Shown here piece by piece: positions 1 to 5,574 of a DNA stretch of 5,954 bases. The position numbers and the translations under genes were made by a program. The stretch covers positions 1 through 5,954 of the forward strand of contig JAFYRB010000101.1 of NCBI GenBank assembly GCA_017559615.1, in the 5' to 3' direction. The stretch is from Alistipes sp. GTDB lineage: Bacteria > Bacteroidota > Bacteroidia > Bacteroidales > Rikenellaceae. The notes beneath the pieces were generated by a model. It saw only the letters and a list, made by a program, of their open reading frames with translations, searched no databases and was not told where the DNA came from. Each line of letters starts with the position of its first letter. Positions within the stretch are counted from its first letter, which is position 1.

Positions 1-1104
1 GCTATGGGTGCAGCTTTGGGTCACACTCAGTCATTGCATACCAACGCTTTGGATGAGGCTATCGCACTTCCTACTGACTTCTCTGCTCGTATTGCTCGTA
101 ATACACAGATTTACATCCAGGAGGAGACTAACGTATGCCGCTCGGCAGATCCTTGGGCAGGTTCATATTATGTTGAGTCACTCACTCACGAGATCGCTCA
201 CAAGGCTTGGGCTCACATCCAGGAGATTGAGGAGCTTGGCGGTATGGCTAAGGCTATCGAGACAGGTATTCCAAAGCTTCGTATCGAGGAGGCTGCAGCA
301 CGTAAGCAGGCTCGTATCGACTCTGGCGTTGAGACTATCATCGGTGTTAACCGCTACCGTTTGGAGAAGGAGGCACCTATCGATATCCTCGCAGTAGATA
401 ACACTGCAGTACGCGAGAGCCAGGTTAAGCGTCTTCAGGAGTTGCGCGCTAACCGCGATAACGCAGCTGTAGAGAAGGCTTTGGCAGCTATCACAGAGTG
501 TGTACGTACAGGCGAGGGCAACTTGCTCGCGTTGGCAGTTGAGGCTGCAAAGGTACGTGCATCATTGGGTGAGATCTCTGACGCTTGCGAGAAGATCGTA
601 GGTCGCTACAAGGCAGTTATTCGTCTAAACTCAGGTGTATATTCAGCAGAGGTGAAATCAGATTCAGCATTCGATAAGGCAAAGCAGATGTGTGCTGACT
701 TTGCTAAGCAGGAGGGCCGTCAGCCACGTATTATGATCGCTAAGCTCGGTCAGGATGGTCACGACCGTGGTGCAAAGGTTGTTGCTACAGGTTATGCCGA
801 CATCGGCTTCGACGTAGATATGGGTCCTTTGTTCCAGACTCCAGAGGAGGCAGCAAAGCAGGCTGTGGAGAACGACGTACACGTAGTGGGTGTATCATCA
901 CTCGCAGCGGGTCACCTTACACTCGTTCCTCAGATTATCGCAGAGCTTAAGAAGCTCGGCCGTGAGGATATCGTAGTTGTTGTAGGTGGTGTTATCCCAG
1001 CTCAGGATTACGACCAGCTCTACAAGGATGGCGCTGCTGCTATCTTTGGCCCTGGTACTCCTGTGGCTACTGCAGCTATCAAGATTCTTGAGATTTTGCA
1101 GTAA
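1..1104 (+). CDS. mutB: Methylmalonyl-CoA mutase large (catalytic) subunit, C-terminal half; 5' end beyond the window
   Basis: Adenosylcobalamin enzyme that interconverts succinyl-CoA and (R)-methylmalonyl-CoA in the cytoplasm; in Bacteroidales it works in the succinate-to-propionate route. The frame is open from base 1, so the ATG at 4 is an internal methionine, not the start. About 367 residues are present, roughly half of a typical subunit of about 710. The first ~130 residues are the end of the TIM barrel, with the family signature [20 protein letters not shown] and then [11 protein letters not shown] linker follows, and a B12-binding domain occupies the last ~130 residues. That domain has the base-off/His-on motif DGHDRG (nt 754-771; cobalt-ligand His at 760-762), the S-S-L motif (nt 895-903) and a GG pair in a VVVVGG strand (nt 985-990). 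The intact DxHxxG motif marks this as the catalytic subunit rather than MutA, whose B12 site is degenerate. Arginine codons are nearly all CGT/CGC, as in a well-expressed gene. The stop TAA is followed 16 nt later by a terminator. A mutA partner, if present, would lie to the left, outside the window. Confidence 0.96.
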   Translation, partial: AMGAALGHTQSLHTNALDEAIALPTDFSARIARNTQIYIQEETNVCRSADPWAGSYYVESLTHEIAHKAWAHIQEIEELGGMAKAIETGIPKLRIEEAAARKQARIDSGVETIIGVNRYRLEKEAPIDILAVDNTAVRESQVKRLQELRANRDNAAVEKALAAITECVRTGEGNLLALAVEAAKVRASLGEISDACEKIVGRYKAVIRLNSGVYSAEVKSDSAFDKAKQMCADFAKQEGRQPRIMIAKLGQDGHDRGAKVVATGYADIGFDVDMGPLFQTPEEAAKQAVENDVHVVGVSSLAAGHLTLVPQIIAELKKLGREDIVVVVGGVIPAQDYDQLYKDGAAAIFGPGTPVATAAIKILEILQ

Positions 1105-1120
1105 TCTGCGTAAGTCTTGC

Positions 1121-1164
1121 AAAAAGAAGGCAGTGTCCAACGCTGGACACTGCCCTTCTTTTTT
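1121..1164. terminator. Bidirectional intrinsic terminator between mutB and the DUF308 gene
   Basis: Left arm 1124-1139 pairs with right arm 1144-1160 around the 4-nt loop ACGC, with one unpaired C in the right arm. The loop-proximal core is GCAGTGTCCA / TGGACACTGC. Six T residues (1159-1164) end the + strand copy and five A residues (1121-1125) supply the U-tract for the - strand. It sits in the 84-nt gap between two convergent stop codons, so it can end both mutB and the membrane-protein gene. Confidence 0.93.
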
Positions 1165-1188
1165 ATATGGATATTTAGTTGTCGGGCG

Positions 1189-1779
1189 CTACTCATTTGC
1201 GCCAATAGTTCGTGCGTGGCGGTGTATCTCCCACAGCCGCATCGCGAGCGAGAACATACCAACGCCATAGACTATGAGTCCGACGGAGGTCAGAAGTATA
1301 ACCATATTTGCCCCCAGAGTTGTAGGCATCCACAGGATTGCTACGCTGAGGATGAGCATAACTATAGCGTAGAATATCATCCACCCTGCATCACGATTGC
1401 CATAGCGCTTAAGTTGTAGTCCCGAACTCATCATCGCCGAGGCACGGTAGAGGAGCCAGCAGCCTAAGATGATAGGCATCATATACTCTGCAACGAGGGT
1501 GTTGAAGAGAAGAATAAGGCCGATGATGATGTCGGCTATGGAGGCGAGTATTAGCCATCCGCGACGTACGAAGTAGTTGTGTGACGTGAGGCTCTGCATC
1601 AGCCCCATAATGCCCGAGAGGAGGATAACCACACCCATCCATACGGCCAGAGTATAGTAACTCGCGGCGGGCTGCACCAAGATTATAAATCCGAGGGCTG
1701 TGGATGCGATGCCCACGATAAGCGAGAGCCACCAGCGGTCGATAAGATACTCCGTTTTTGCGTAATTTTCAGTTGTCAT
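1189..1779 (-). CDS. DUF308/HdeD-family integral membrane protein, six predicted helices
   Basis: The 196-residue protein is almost entirely hydrophobic. Likely membrane segments by inspection are about residues 16-36, 42-63, 74-93, 97-117, 131-151 and 156-180, with short polar loops and a basic C-terminal tail (RLWEIHRHAR, 181-190). Three pairs of helices, with a tryptophan near the start of several (W16-W17, W47, W75, W133), match the internally repeated layout of the DUF308/HdeD family. E. coli HdeD is linked to acid resistance at high cell density; the molecular activity of the family is not established, and I do not infer an acid role here. The start at 1777-1779 gives a short charged N-terminus (MTTENYAKTEYLIDR) before the first helix; no Shine-Dalgarno sequence precedes it, as is usual in Bacteroidota. 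It converges with mutB and diverges from the hexosaminidase gene, so it appears monocistronic. No consensus TTTG/TAnnTTTG promoter is visible upstream on its strand. Family assignment is fairly secure; function is unknown. Confidence 0.85.
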   Translation of the reverse strand: MTTENYAKTEYLIDRWWLSLIVGIASTALGFIILVQPAASYYTLAVWMGVVILLSGIMGLMQSLTSHNYFVRRGWLILASIADIIIGLILLFNTLVAEYMMPIILGCWLLYRASAMMSSGLQLKRYGNRDAGWMIFYAIVMLILSVAILWMPTTLGANMVILLTSVGLIVYGVGMFSLAMRLWEIHRHARTIGANE

Positions 1780-1831
1780 AGCTATAAGGTTTTTGTGGCA
1801 GAGGTGTCAAGAATCGTGCTACGCAGCGAGA

Positions 1832-1849
1832 CTATATATTATAATATAG
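1832..1849. repeat. AT-rich inverted repeat in a divergent intergenic region
   Basis: CTATAT (1832-1837) and ATATAG (1844-1849) are reverse complements separated by six A/T bases. The element lies 7 nt before the -33 box of the hexosaminidase promoter and about 50 nt before the start of the divergent DUF308 gene. It could be an operator, or it could supply a weak -10-like region on the - strand. AT-rich DNA gives such short arms easily by chance. Confidence 0.35.
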
Positions 1850-1856
1850 GTGTGGC

Positions 1857-1887
1857 TTTGAAATTTTCACTTTTTTGTCTACCTTTG
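1857..1887 (+). promoter_or_regulatory. Bacteroidota sigma-ABfr-type promoter for the GH20 gene
   Basis: A -33 box TTTG (1857-1860) is followed after exactly 19 nt by the -7 box TACCTTTG (1880-1887) and then T, which fits TAnnTTTGY fully. Transcription should begin near 1891-1895, giving a leader of about 30 nt to the ATG at 1923. The leader is A/T-rich with no Shine-Dalgarno sequence. Confidence 0.85.
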
Positions 1888-1922
1888 TAGAGTTGAAATA
1901 AAATTTAATTACAGCATAGTTT

Positions 1923-3512
1923 ATGAAGAGACTTTTTTCATTTTTAGCAATCGTAGTGGCATCGTTGCTCTCAATTGCTACGCTCTCGGCACGTGAGCTT
2001 AACGTTGTCCCAGAGCCTTCGTACGTAGACCTCGAGGCAGAGGGTGAGTATACCGTAACGGCAAAGACACGTATCATCGTTGTGGATGAGATGTGGGCCC
2101 CTGCGACACGTTTCTCGGAGGATATGACGGCTACGCTCGGTCTTGAGAAGCAGATGCGTATGTCGAAACACGGAAACAAGGGTATCAAGGTTCGCACCGA
2201 TAGCTGCATCGCTCCAGAGGGTTATGAGATGACCGTGTCGGAGGAGGGCGTGCTTATCATTGGTGGTGACGAGGCGGGTGTCTACTATGGCCTTCAGACC
2301 TTGCGCCAGATTCTCGTTACGAACAACTGCCGTGTGCCTTATGGCTTTATCGCTGATGAGCCTTCGTTCAAGTATCGTGGCGCACACCTCGACGTTTGTC
2401 GTCACTTTATGAGTGTGGAGGATGTTAAGGAGTATATCGATATTCTTGCGGCACATAAGCTCAATCGCCTACATTGGCACTTGACCGATGACCAGGGTTG
2501 GCGTATCGAGATTAAGGCATACCCAGAGCTTACCGAGAAGGGCTCTATGCGTAAGGAGACGCTTATCGGCCACGGCCTTGAGCCAAAGTGGTGGGATGGC
2601 AAGCCTCACGGTGGCTATTACACACAGGAGGAGATTCGCGAGGTTGTGAAGTATGCCGAGGAGCGTTACATAACCATTGTTCCAGAGATCGAGATGCCTG
2701 GTCACTCGCAGGCGGCACTCCACGCTCTGCCTTGGTTGGGTTGCCAGGAGCAGGATGTCGAGGTATGGACTATGTGGGGCGTTACTCCAGAGGTGCTTTG
2801 CGCTGGTAAGGAGAGCACCTACACATTCCTTGAGAATGTCCTTAAGGAGGTTATCGAGCTATTCCCATCGGAGTTGATTCATATTGGTGGCGATGAGTGT
2901 CCTAAGGATCGTTGGAAGGAGTGTGAGCATTGTCAGGCTATGATGAAGGCCGAGGGACTTGAGAATGAGGAGCAGCTTCAGGGCTACCTCGTATCACGCA
3001 TCGAGAAGTTCCTCAACGCTCAGGGCCGCCGCATCATTGGCTGGGATGAGATTTTGGAGGGTGGTGTGACACCTACGGCTACGGTTATGGCGTGGCGTGG
3101 TGCTAAGATTGGCGCTTATGCTGCGGAACACGGCCACGAGGTTGTTATGACGCCACTTCCAATCTGCTACTTCGACTTCTATCAGACCGAGAGCCGCGAG
3201 GGTGAGGGACTACGTATCGGAGGCCATATCAACTTCGAGAAGGTTTACGGCTGGGATCCTTTCGAGGGTATCTCGGATGAGGCGCGCAAGAATATCATCG
3301 GCGTGCAGTGTAACGTATGGTCGGAGTATTTGAAGGATATCTCGATGGTTGAGGAGCAGCTCTTGCCACGTCTTGCTGCGATGTCGGAGGTGCAGTGGGC
3401 GGTAGACCGTCGTGATGAGTCGACTATTCGTCGTAAGATGGAGGTGTTGCGTAAGTTCTACGATGCTTGCGGATGGAGCTATGCACCATACTACTTCCAG
3501 AACAGAAAATAA
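1923..3512 (+). CDS. Secreted glycoside hydrolase family 20 beta-N-acetylhexosaminidase
   Basis: Retaining exo-hydrolase that removes terminal beta-linked GlcNAc or GalNAc from glycans by substrate-assisted catalysis. Residues 1-23 are a signal peptide (MKR, hydrophobic core, likely cut near LSA-RE); no lipobox cysteine follows, so a periplasmic or exported soluble enzyme is expected. Residues ~25-145 form the GH20b N-terminal domain and ~149-495 the TIM barrel. Family motifs seen: YRGAHLD with sugar-binding Arg152, HWHLTDDQGWR (184-194), PEIEMPGHSQA (254-264), catalytic pair Asp324-Glu325 in HIGGDE, AWRG (Trp391), Y-F-D-F-Y-Q (Tyr416 and Asp418) and NVWSE (Trp466, Glu468). All expected catalytic positions are kept. 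At 529 residues it is a two-domain form, lacking the extra C-terminal domains common in larger Bacteroides homologues. It has its own promoter and terminator, with no SusC/SusD gene adjacent here. Specificity (N-glycan, mucin, glycolipid or chitooligosaccharide) cannot be read from the sequence. Confidence 0.95.
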   Translation: MKRLFSFLAIVVASLLSIATLSARELNVVPEPSYVDLEAEGEYTVTAKTRIIVVDEMWAPATRFSEDMTATLGLEKQMRMSKHGNKGIKVRTDSCIAPEGYEMTVSEEGVLIIGGDEAGVYYGLQTLRQILVTNNCRVPYGFIADEPSFKYRGAHLDVCRHFMSVEDVKEYIDILAAHKLNRLHWHLTDDQGWRIEIKAYPELTEKGSMRKETLIGHGLEPKWWDGKPHGGYYTQEEIREVVKYAEERYITIVPEIEMPGHSQAALHALPWLGCQEQDVEVWTMWGVTPEVLCAGKESTYTFLENVLKEVIELFPSELIHIGGDECPKDRWKECEHCQAMMKAEGLENEEQLQGYLVSRIEKFLNAQGRRIIGWDEILEGGVTPTATVMAWRGAKIGAYAAEHGHEVVMTPLPICYFDFYQTESREGEGLRIGGHINFEKVYGWDPFEGISDEARKNIIGVQCNVWSEYLKDISMVEEQLLPRLAAMSEVQWAVDRRDESTIRRKMEVLRKFYDACGWSYAPYYFQNRK

Positions 3513-3534
3513 CATTTGTTATACAACTTCTATC

Positions 3535-3580
3535 AAAATAAAAGAGGTTGTCCACGATGGACAACCTCTTTTATTTTATT
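3535..3580. terminator. Bidirectional intrinsic terminator, perfect 20-bp stem, between the GH20 gene and greA
   Basis: Arms 3535-3554 and 3558-3577 are exact reverse complements around the 3-nt loop CGA. The GC-richer core is GAGGTTGTCCA / TGGACAACCTC, and the outer stem is A/T-rich, giving TTTTATTTTATT on the + strand and AAAATAAAA on the other side for the - strand. It lies between the convergent stops of the hexosaminidase (3512) and greA (3592) and can serve both. Confidence 0.95.
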
Positions 3581-3591
3581 GTGGGTTGAGA

Positions 3592-4068
3592 TTAGATTGA
3601 GATATTCAAAATCTCAAGCTTCAACATACCCGCAGGTACCTGAACCTCAACAACATCGCCGACCTTCTTGCCAAGCAATGCCTTGGCAATAGGTGTGCCG
3701 ATTGCCAACTTACCCTCGCGCAAGTTAGCCTCGTTCTCCGATACGATAGTGTACTCAACCTCGCGCTTAACGTTGTGGTTTAGAAGCTTTACGCGGCTGA
3801 GAATCTGTACCTTAGAGGTGTCAATCTTCGACTCGTCGATGATGCGTGCCTTCTGAAGTGTCTGCTCAAGGTTTGCAATACGCATCTCAAGGAGTCCCTG
3901 TGCCTCACGTGCTGCGTCATACTCGGCATTCTCCGACAAGTCACCCTTATCGCGTGCCTCGGCGATGGCTGCAGCAGCGGCAGGACGCTCCACAGATACC
4001 AAGTGGTGAAGCTCCTCCTTAAGTTTGTTCATACCCTCTGCTGTGAGGTAGATAATCTCGTTACTCAT
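3592..4068 (-). CDS. greA: Transcription elongation factor GreA
   Basis: Cytoplasmic factor that enters the secondary channel of backtracked RNA polymerase and stimulates cleavage of the 3' end of the nascent RNA, rescuing stalled complexes. The 158-residue length is the family norm. Residues ~1-78 form the antiparallel coiled coil; its tip carries GDLSENAEYDAA (42-53), with Asp43 and Glu46 at the positions of the acidic residues that hold the catalytic magnesium (Asp41 and Glu44 in E. coli). Residues ~85-158 form the FKBP-like domain with GTPIAKALLGKKVGDVVEV (124-142). The start at 4066-4068 is chosen because it gives the normal N-terminus (MSNEIIYLTAEGMNKL). There is no Shine-Dalgarno sequence; the 5' side is very A-rich on the coding strand. 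It is monocistronic: a consensus promoter about 155 nt upstream and a strong terminator downstream. The unusually long leader is treated separately. Confidence 0.97.
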   Translation of the reverse strand: MSNEIIYLTAEGMNKLKEELHHLVSVERPAAAAAIAEARDKGDLSENAEYDAAREAQGLLEMRIANLEQTLQKARIIDESKIDTSKVQILSRVKLLNHNVKREVEYTIVSENEANLREGKLAIGTPIAKALLGKKVGDVVEVQVPAGMLKLEILNISI

Positions 4069-4216
4069 AATCTTTATTTTTTAATTTTACTTTTTTTACA
4101 ACATAAAAAAATAATGAATCCTAATCCTCTATCTCCACTCCAACGCCCCTCGTGAGCGCGGTATCGACCTTAGATTAGAACTCCTAAACGAAGACTCGTA
4201 GTCTTTTCCTCAAATG
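4069..4216 (-). promoter_or_regulatory. Long 5' leader of greA (about 150 nt)
   Basis: The stretch between the predicted greA start site (about 4214-4218) and the ATG holds no convincing gene. Read on the - strand it has a small hairpin near its 5' end (4191-4205), then a mixed-composition segment of about 80 nt, then a run of seven T at about 4104-4110, and finally an A/T-rich stretch up to the start codon. The GreA frame does not extend plausibly into it. The length and the base-composition break are seen; any regulatory role is inference. Confidence 0.5.
4191..4205. other. Small hairpin at the 5' end of the greA leader
   Basis: AAGACT (4191-4196) and AGTCTT (4200-4205) are exact reverse complements with a 3-nt loop. 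On the greA strand it lies roughly 10 nt after the predicted transcription start, where it could protect the transcript's 5' end. Six pairs are modest, so its function is unproven. Confidence 0.4.
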
Positions 4217-4221
4217 TTCCA

Positions 4222-4252
4222 CAAAGGTAGATGAATTTTCTTAAATGACAAA
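4222..4252 (-). promoter_or_regulatory. greA: Bacteroidota sigma-ABfr-type promoter for greA
   Basis: On the - strand TTTG (4252 to 4249) is followed after 19 nt by TACCTTTG (4229 to 4222) and then T, a full match to TTTG-N19-TAnnTTTGY. The -7 box and spacing are identical to those of the GH20 promoter. The predicted start is near 4214-4218, about 150 nt before the ATG. Confidence 0.87.
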
Positions 4253-4256
4253 ATTT

Positions 4257-4287
4257 TTTGGCATAAAGTGTGCCGTAGATAGCCTCC
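4257..4287 (+). promoter_or_regulatory. Weak candidate promoter for the phospholipase D-like gene
   Basis: TTTG (4257-4260) is followed, again after 19 nt, by TAGCCTCC (4280-4287). This keeps the TA but matches the TTTG half of the -7 box poorly. It would put the start about 15-20 nt before the ATG at 4310. The position is right and the sequence is weak; a regulated or low-level promoter is possible, or the true one is elsewhere. Confidence 0.35.
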
Positions 4288-4309
4288 AACGAGATAAACC
4301 GACACTATT

Positions 4310-5353
4310 ATGCGAAAAAATAACAATATTCCAAAATCGGAGCAGGTGCTTCTTACTTCGCCCTCGAAAATCTTTAGCTCGCTGATTGGCGATATGCAGC
4401 GCGCGCGTAGGGCAATAGATATGGAGTTTTACATCTTCGAGGATGATAACGTGGGGCGTAGCGTGGCCCGTCTGCTTGTTCGTAAGGCGCGGCAGGGAGT
4501 GCGTGTGAGGCTATTGGTGGATGGTTATGGCTCGAGGAATATTGGGCGCGAGATGAAGAGAATGCTTGTCAACAACGGGGTAGAGGTGGTGACGTACTCA
4601 TCGTTGTCGCATCTGCGGAATCATCGCAAGATGGTTATCGTGGATGAGTGTGTGGCGCACGTTGGAGGTGTGAATATTGCAGATAGATATGTCCTGGGGA
4701 ATAGGCTTGGAGTGTGGTATGATGTAGAGTTGCGCTTTACGGGAAGGGATGTGGAGACATTGGCAAAACTTTTTCAGTTTGACTACCTTTCGGCAAAGGG
4801 AGATAACTATGGCGTGGATACTCCGCAGGGTAGGCAGTTATCGCTCCATTGGTCGGAGGCAGACGAGGGGATAGATATGCTCTTCGAGATGGTGGCGCGT
4901 GAGGTGCGTAATGAGCTGATAATCACTACGCCATATCTCTTTCCTACGCGGCGAACAATCGCGCTCCTAAGGGATGTCGTAAAGCGCGGTGTGAGGGTTA
5001 CGATAGTTGCTCCCGAGAGGTGTGATGTATGGGCGTTGGATGCGCTGATGAGGGCGATGTATGGCGAGATAGTGGATGCCGGCGTGGAGTTGAGATTGCT
5101 TCGTGGTGCCTTTGTTCACGCCAAGATGGCTCTTGTCGATGGGCGGAAGGTGGTGCTGGGGAGTGCGAATCTCGATGCTCGGAGTTTCCACATAAATAGA
5201 GAGTTGATGCTCTCGACTTTGGATAGGGGAGTATGTCGCGAGGCTCGGAGGTTTGTCGCGATGCTTCTGGATGCCTCAACACCGCCTCACGACGACGAGC
5301 GAACTACCAAAGTACCTCGTTTTGTAGTAGGTTTACTGCGCTCCTATCTATGA
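4310..5353 (+). CDS. Phospholipase D superfamily protein, cardiolipin synthase B-like
   Basis: Probable phosphatidyltransferase that joins phospholipids to make cardiolipin, or a related PLD-type lipid enzyme, acting at the inner membrane. Two HKD motifs are complete: H105-x-K107-x4-D112 (HRKMVIVD) followed by GGVNIADRY, and H270-x-K272-x4-D277 (HAKMALVD) followed by GSANLDARSF, the form typical of bacterial cardiolipin synthases. The pair forms one active site with a phospho-histidine intermediate in this family. At 347 residues it has no N-terminal membrane helices, unlike ClsA-type enzymes of about 480 residues, and so resembles ClsB. The ATG at 4310 is the natural start; an Arg/Lys-rich N-terminus precedes the first strand. 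The stop TGA (5351-5353) is followed at once by in-frame TAA. It is divergent from greA and followed by pckA 222 nt later. Its codon use differs from the neighbours (AGG, AGA, CGG, ATA, GGG all used). PLD-family phosphodiesterase of other specificity is the main alternative. Confidence 0.88.
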   Translation: MRKNNNIPKSEQVLLTSPSKIFSSLIGDMQRARRAIDMEFYIFEDDNVGRSVARLLVRKARQGVRVRLLVDGYGSRNIGREMKRMLVNNGVEVVTYSSLSHLRNHRKMVIVDECVAHVGGVNIADRYVLGNRLGVWYDVELRFTGRDVETLAKLFQFDYLSAKGDNYGVDTPQGRQLSLHWSEADEGIDMLFEMVAREVRNELIITTPYLFPTRRTIALLRDVVKRGVRVTIVAPERCDVWALDALMRAMYGEIVDAGVELRLLRGAFVHAKMALVDGRKVVLGSANLDARSFHINRELMLSTLDRGVCREARRFVAMLLDASTPPHDDERTTKVPRFVVGLLRSYL

Positions 5354-5408
5354 TAATCGTAGGTTTGCCAGATGCTAACTGCGTAGTTTACAACGTTGTT
5401 GGTGTGAG

Positions 5409-5453
5409 AAAAAAATATTTTTATAAAAAAATTTAAAAAATATCTGTTAAAAA
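5409..5453 (+). promoter_or_regulatory. A/T-tract block just upstream of the pckA promoter
   Basis: Nearly pure A/T DNA with tracts A7 (5409-5415), T5 (5418-5422), A7 (5425-5431), A6 (5435-5440) and A5 (5449-5453). It ends exactly at the -33 box. Such a block may act as an UP element for the RNA polymerase alpha subunit or bend the DNA; this role is inferred from composition and position. Confidence 0.45.
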
Positions 5454-5484
5454 TTTCACAGTGTCAAAAAATGTTGTACCTTTG
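5454..5484 (+). promoter_or_regulatory. pckA: Bacteroidota sigma-ABfr-type promoter for pckA
   Basis: The -7 box TACCTTTG (5477-5484) followed by C is a full TAnnTTTGY match. Nineteen nt upstream is TTTC (5454-5457), one base off the TTTG -33 box. The predicted start is near 5488-5492, giving a leader of about 85 nt. Confidence 0.83.
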
Positions 5485-5494
5485 CAACGATTTT

Positions 5495-5513
5495 GGGTCT
5501 TGAGAAAGACTCC
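5495..5513 (+). other. Hairpin with GNRA-type loop at the 5' end of the pckA leader
   Basis: GGGTCTT (5495-5501) pairs with AAGACTCC (5506-5513), with one bulged T, around the loop GAGA, which fits the stable GNRA class. It lies within about 5-10 nt of the predicted transcript start, a place where hairpins often protect mRNA from decay. Confidence 0.5.
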
Positions 5514-5574
5514 GTGGTGAGAGAATAAAGAGAAGATAATTATAAAACGTAAAATTTAAAAACTATTTAGGACT

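Larger units (their letters stand above)
5354..5574 (+). other. Gene-free region between the PLD-like gene and pckA
   Basis: These 221 bases hold no plausible gene. They contain a 10-nt palindrome ACAACGTTGT (5390-5399), a block of A and T tracts, the pckA promoter and the pckA leader. I see no clear intrinsic terminator for the PLD-like gene; the palindrome has no loop and is not followed by a stem of useful strength. Confidence 0.6.

Noticed and set aside
8..1140. Open frames overlapping mutB on both strands (for example 8-397 +, 664-882 -, 898-1140 -)
   Set aside because: They lie inside or across the end of a clearly identified mutB frame, have no family resemblance and reflect its strong codon bias.
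986..1419. Frames on the + strand crossing the first terminator and opposing the DUF308 gene
   Set aside because: They run through the terminator stem and lie antisense to a well-formed six-helix membrane protein; composition is shadow-like.
1971..2456. 161-codon - strand frame inside the GH20 gene, plus 1832-2209 -, 2469-2723 - and 3210-3515 -
   Set aside because: They are antisense to a GH20 protein with complete catalytic motifs, with no recognisable domain, promoter or start context.
4100..4200. Riboswitch or structured ncRNA in the greA leader
   Set aside because: I could not match the conserved core of any known riboswitch class and found only one 6-bp hairpin; noted only as a leader of unknown role.
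4967..5282. Two - strand frames within the PLD-like gene
   Set aside because: They overlap the second HKD motif region of a convincing gene and encode low-complexity His/Pro/Ser-rich strings typical of antisense shadows.
5390..5399. Palindrome ACAACGTTGT as terminator or operator
   Set aside because: With no loop it cannot form a hairpin, and a 10-nt palindrome alone is weak evidence of a binding site.
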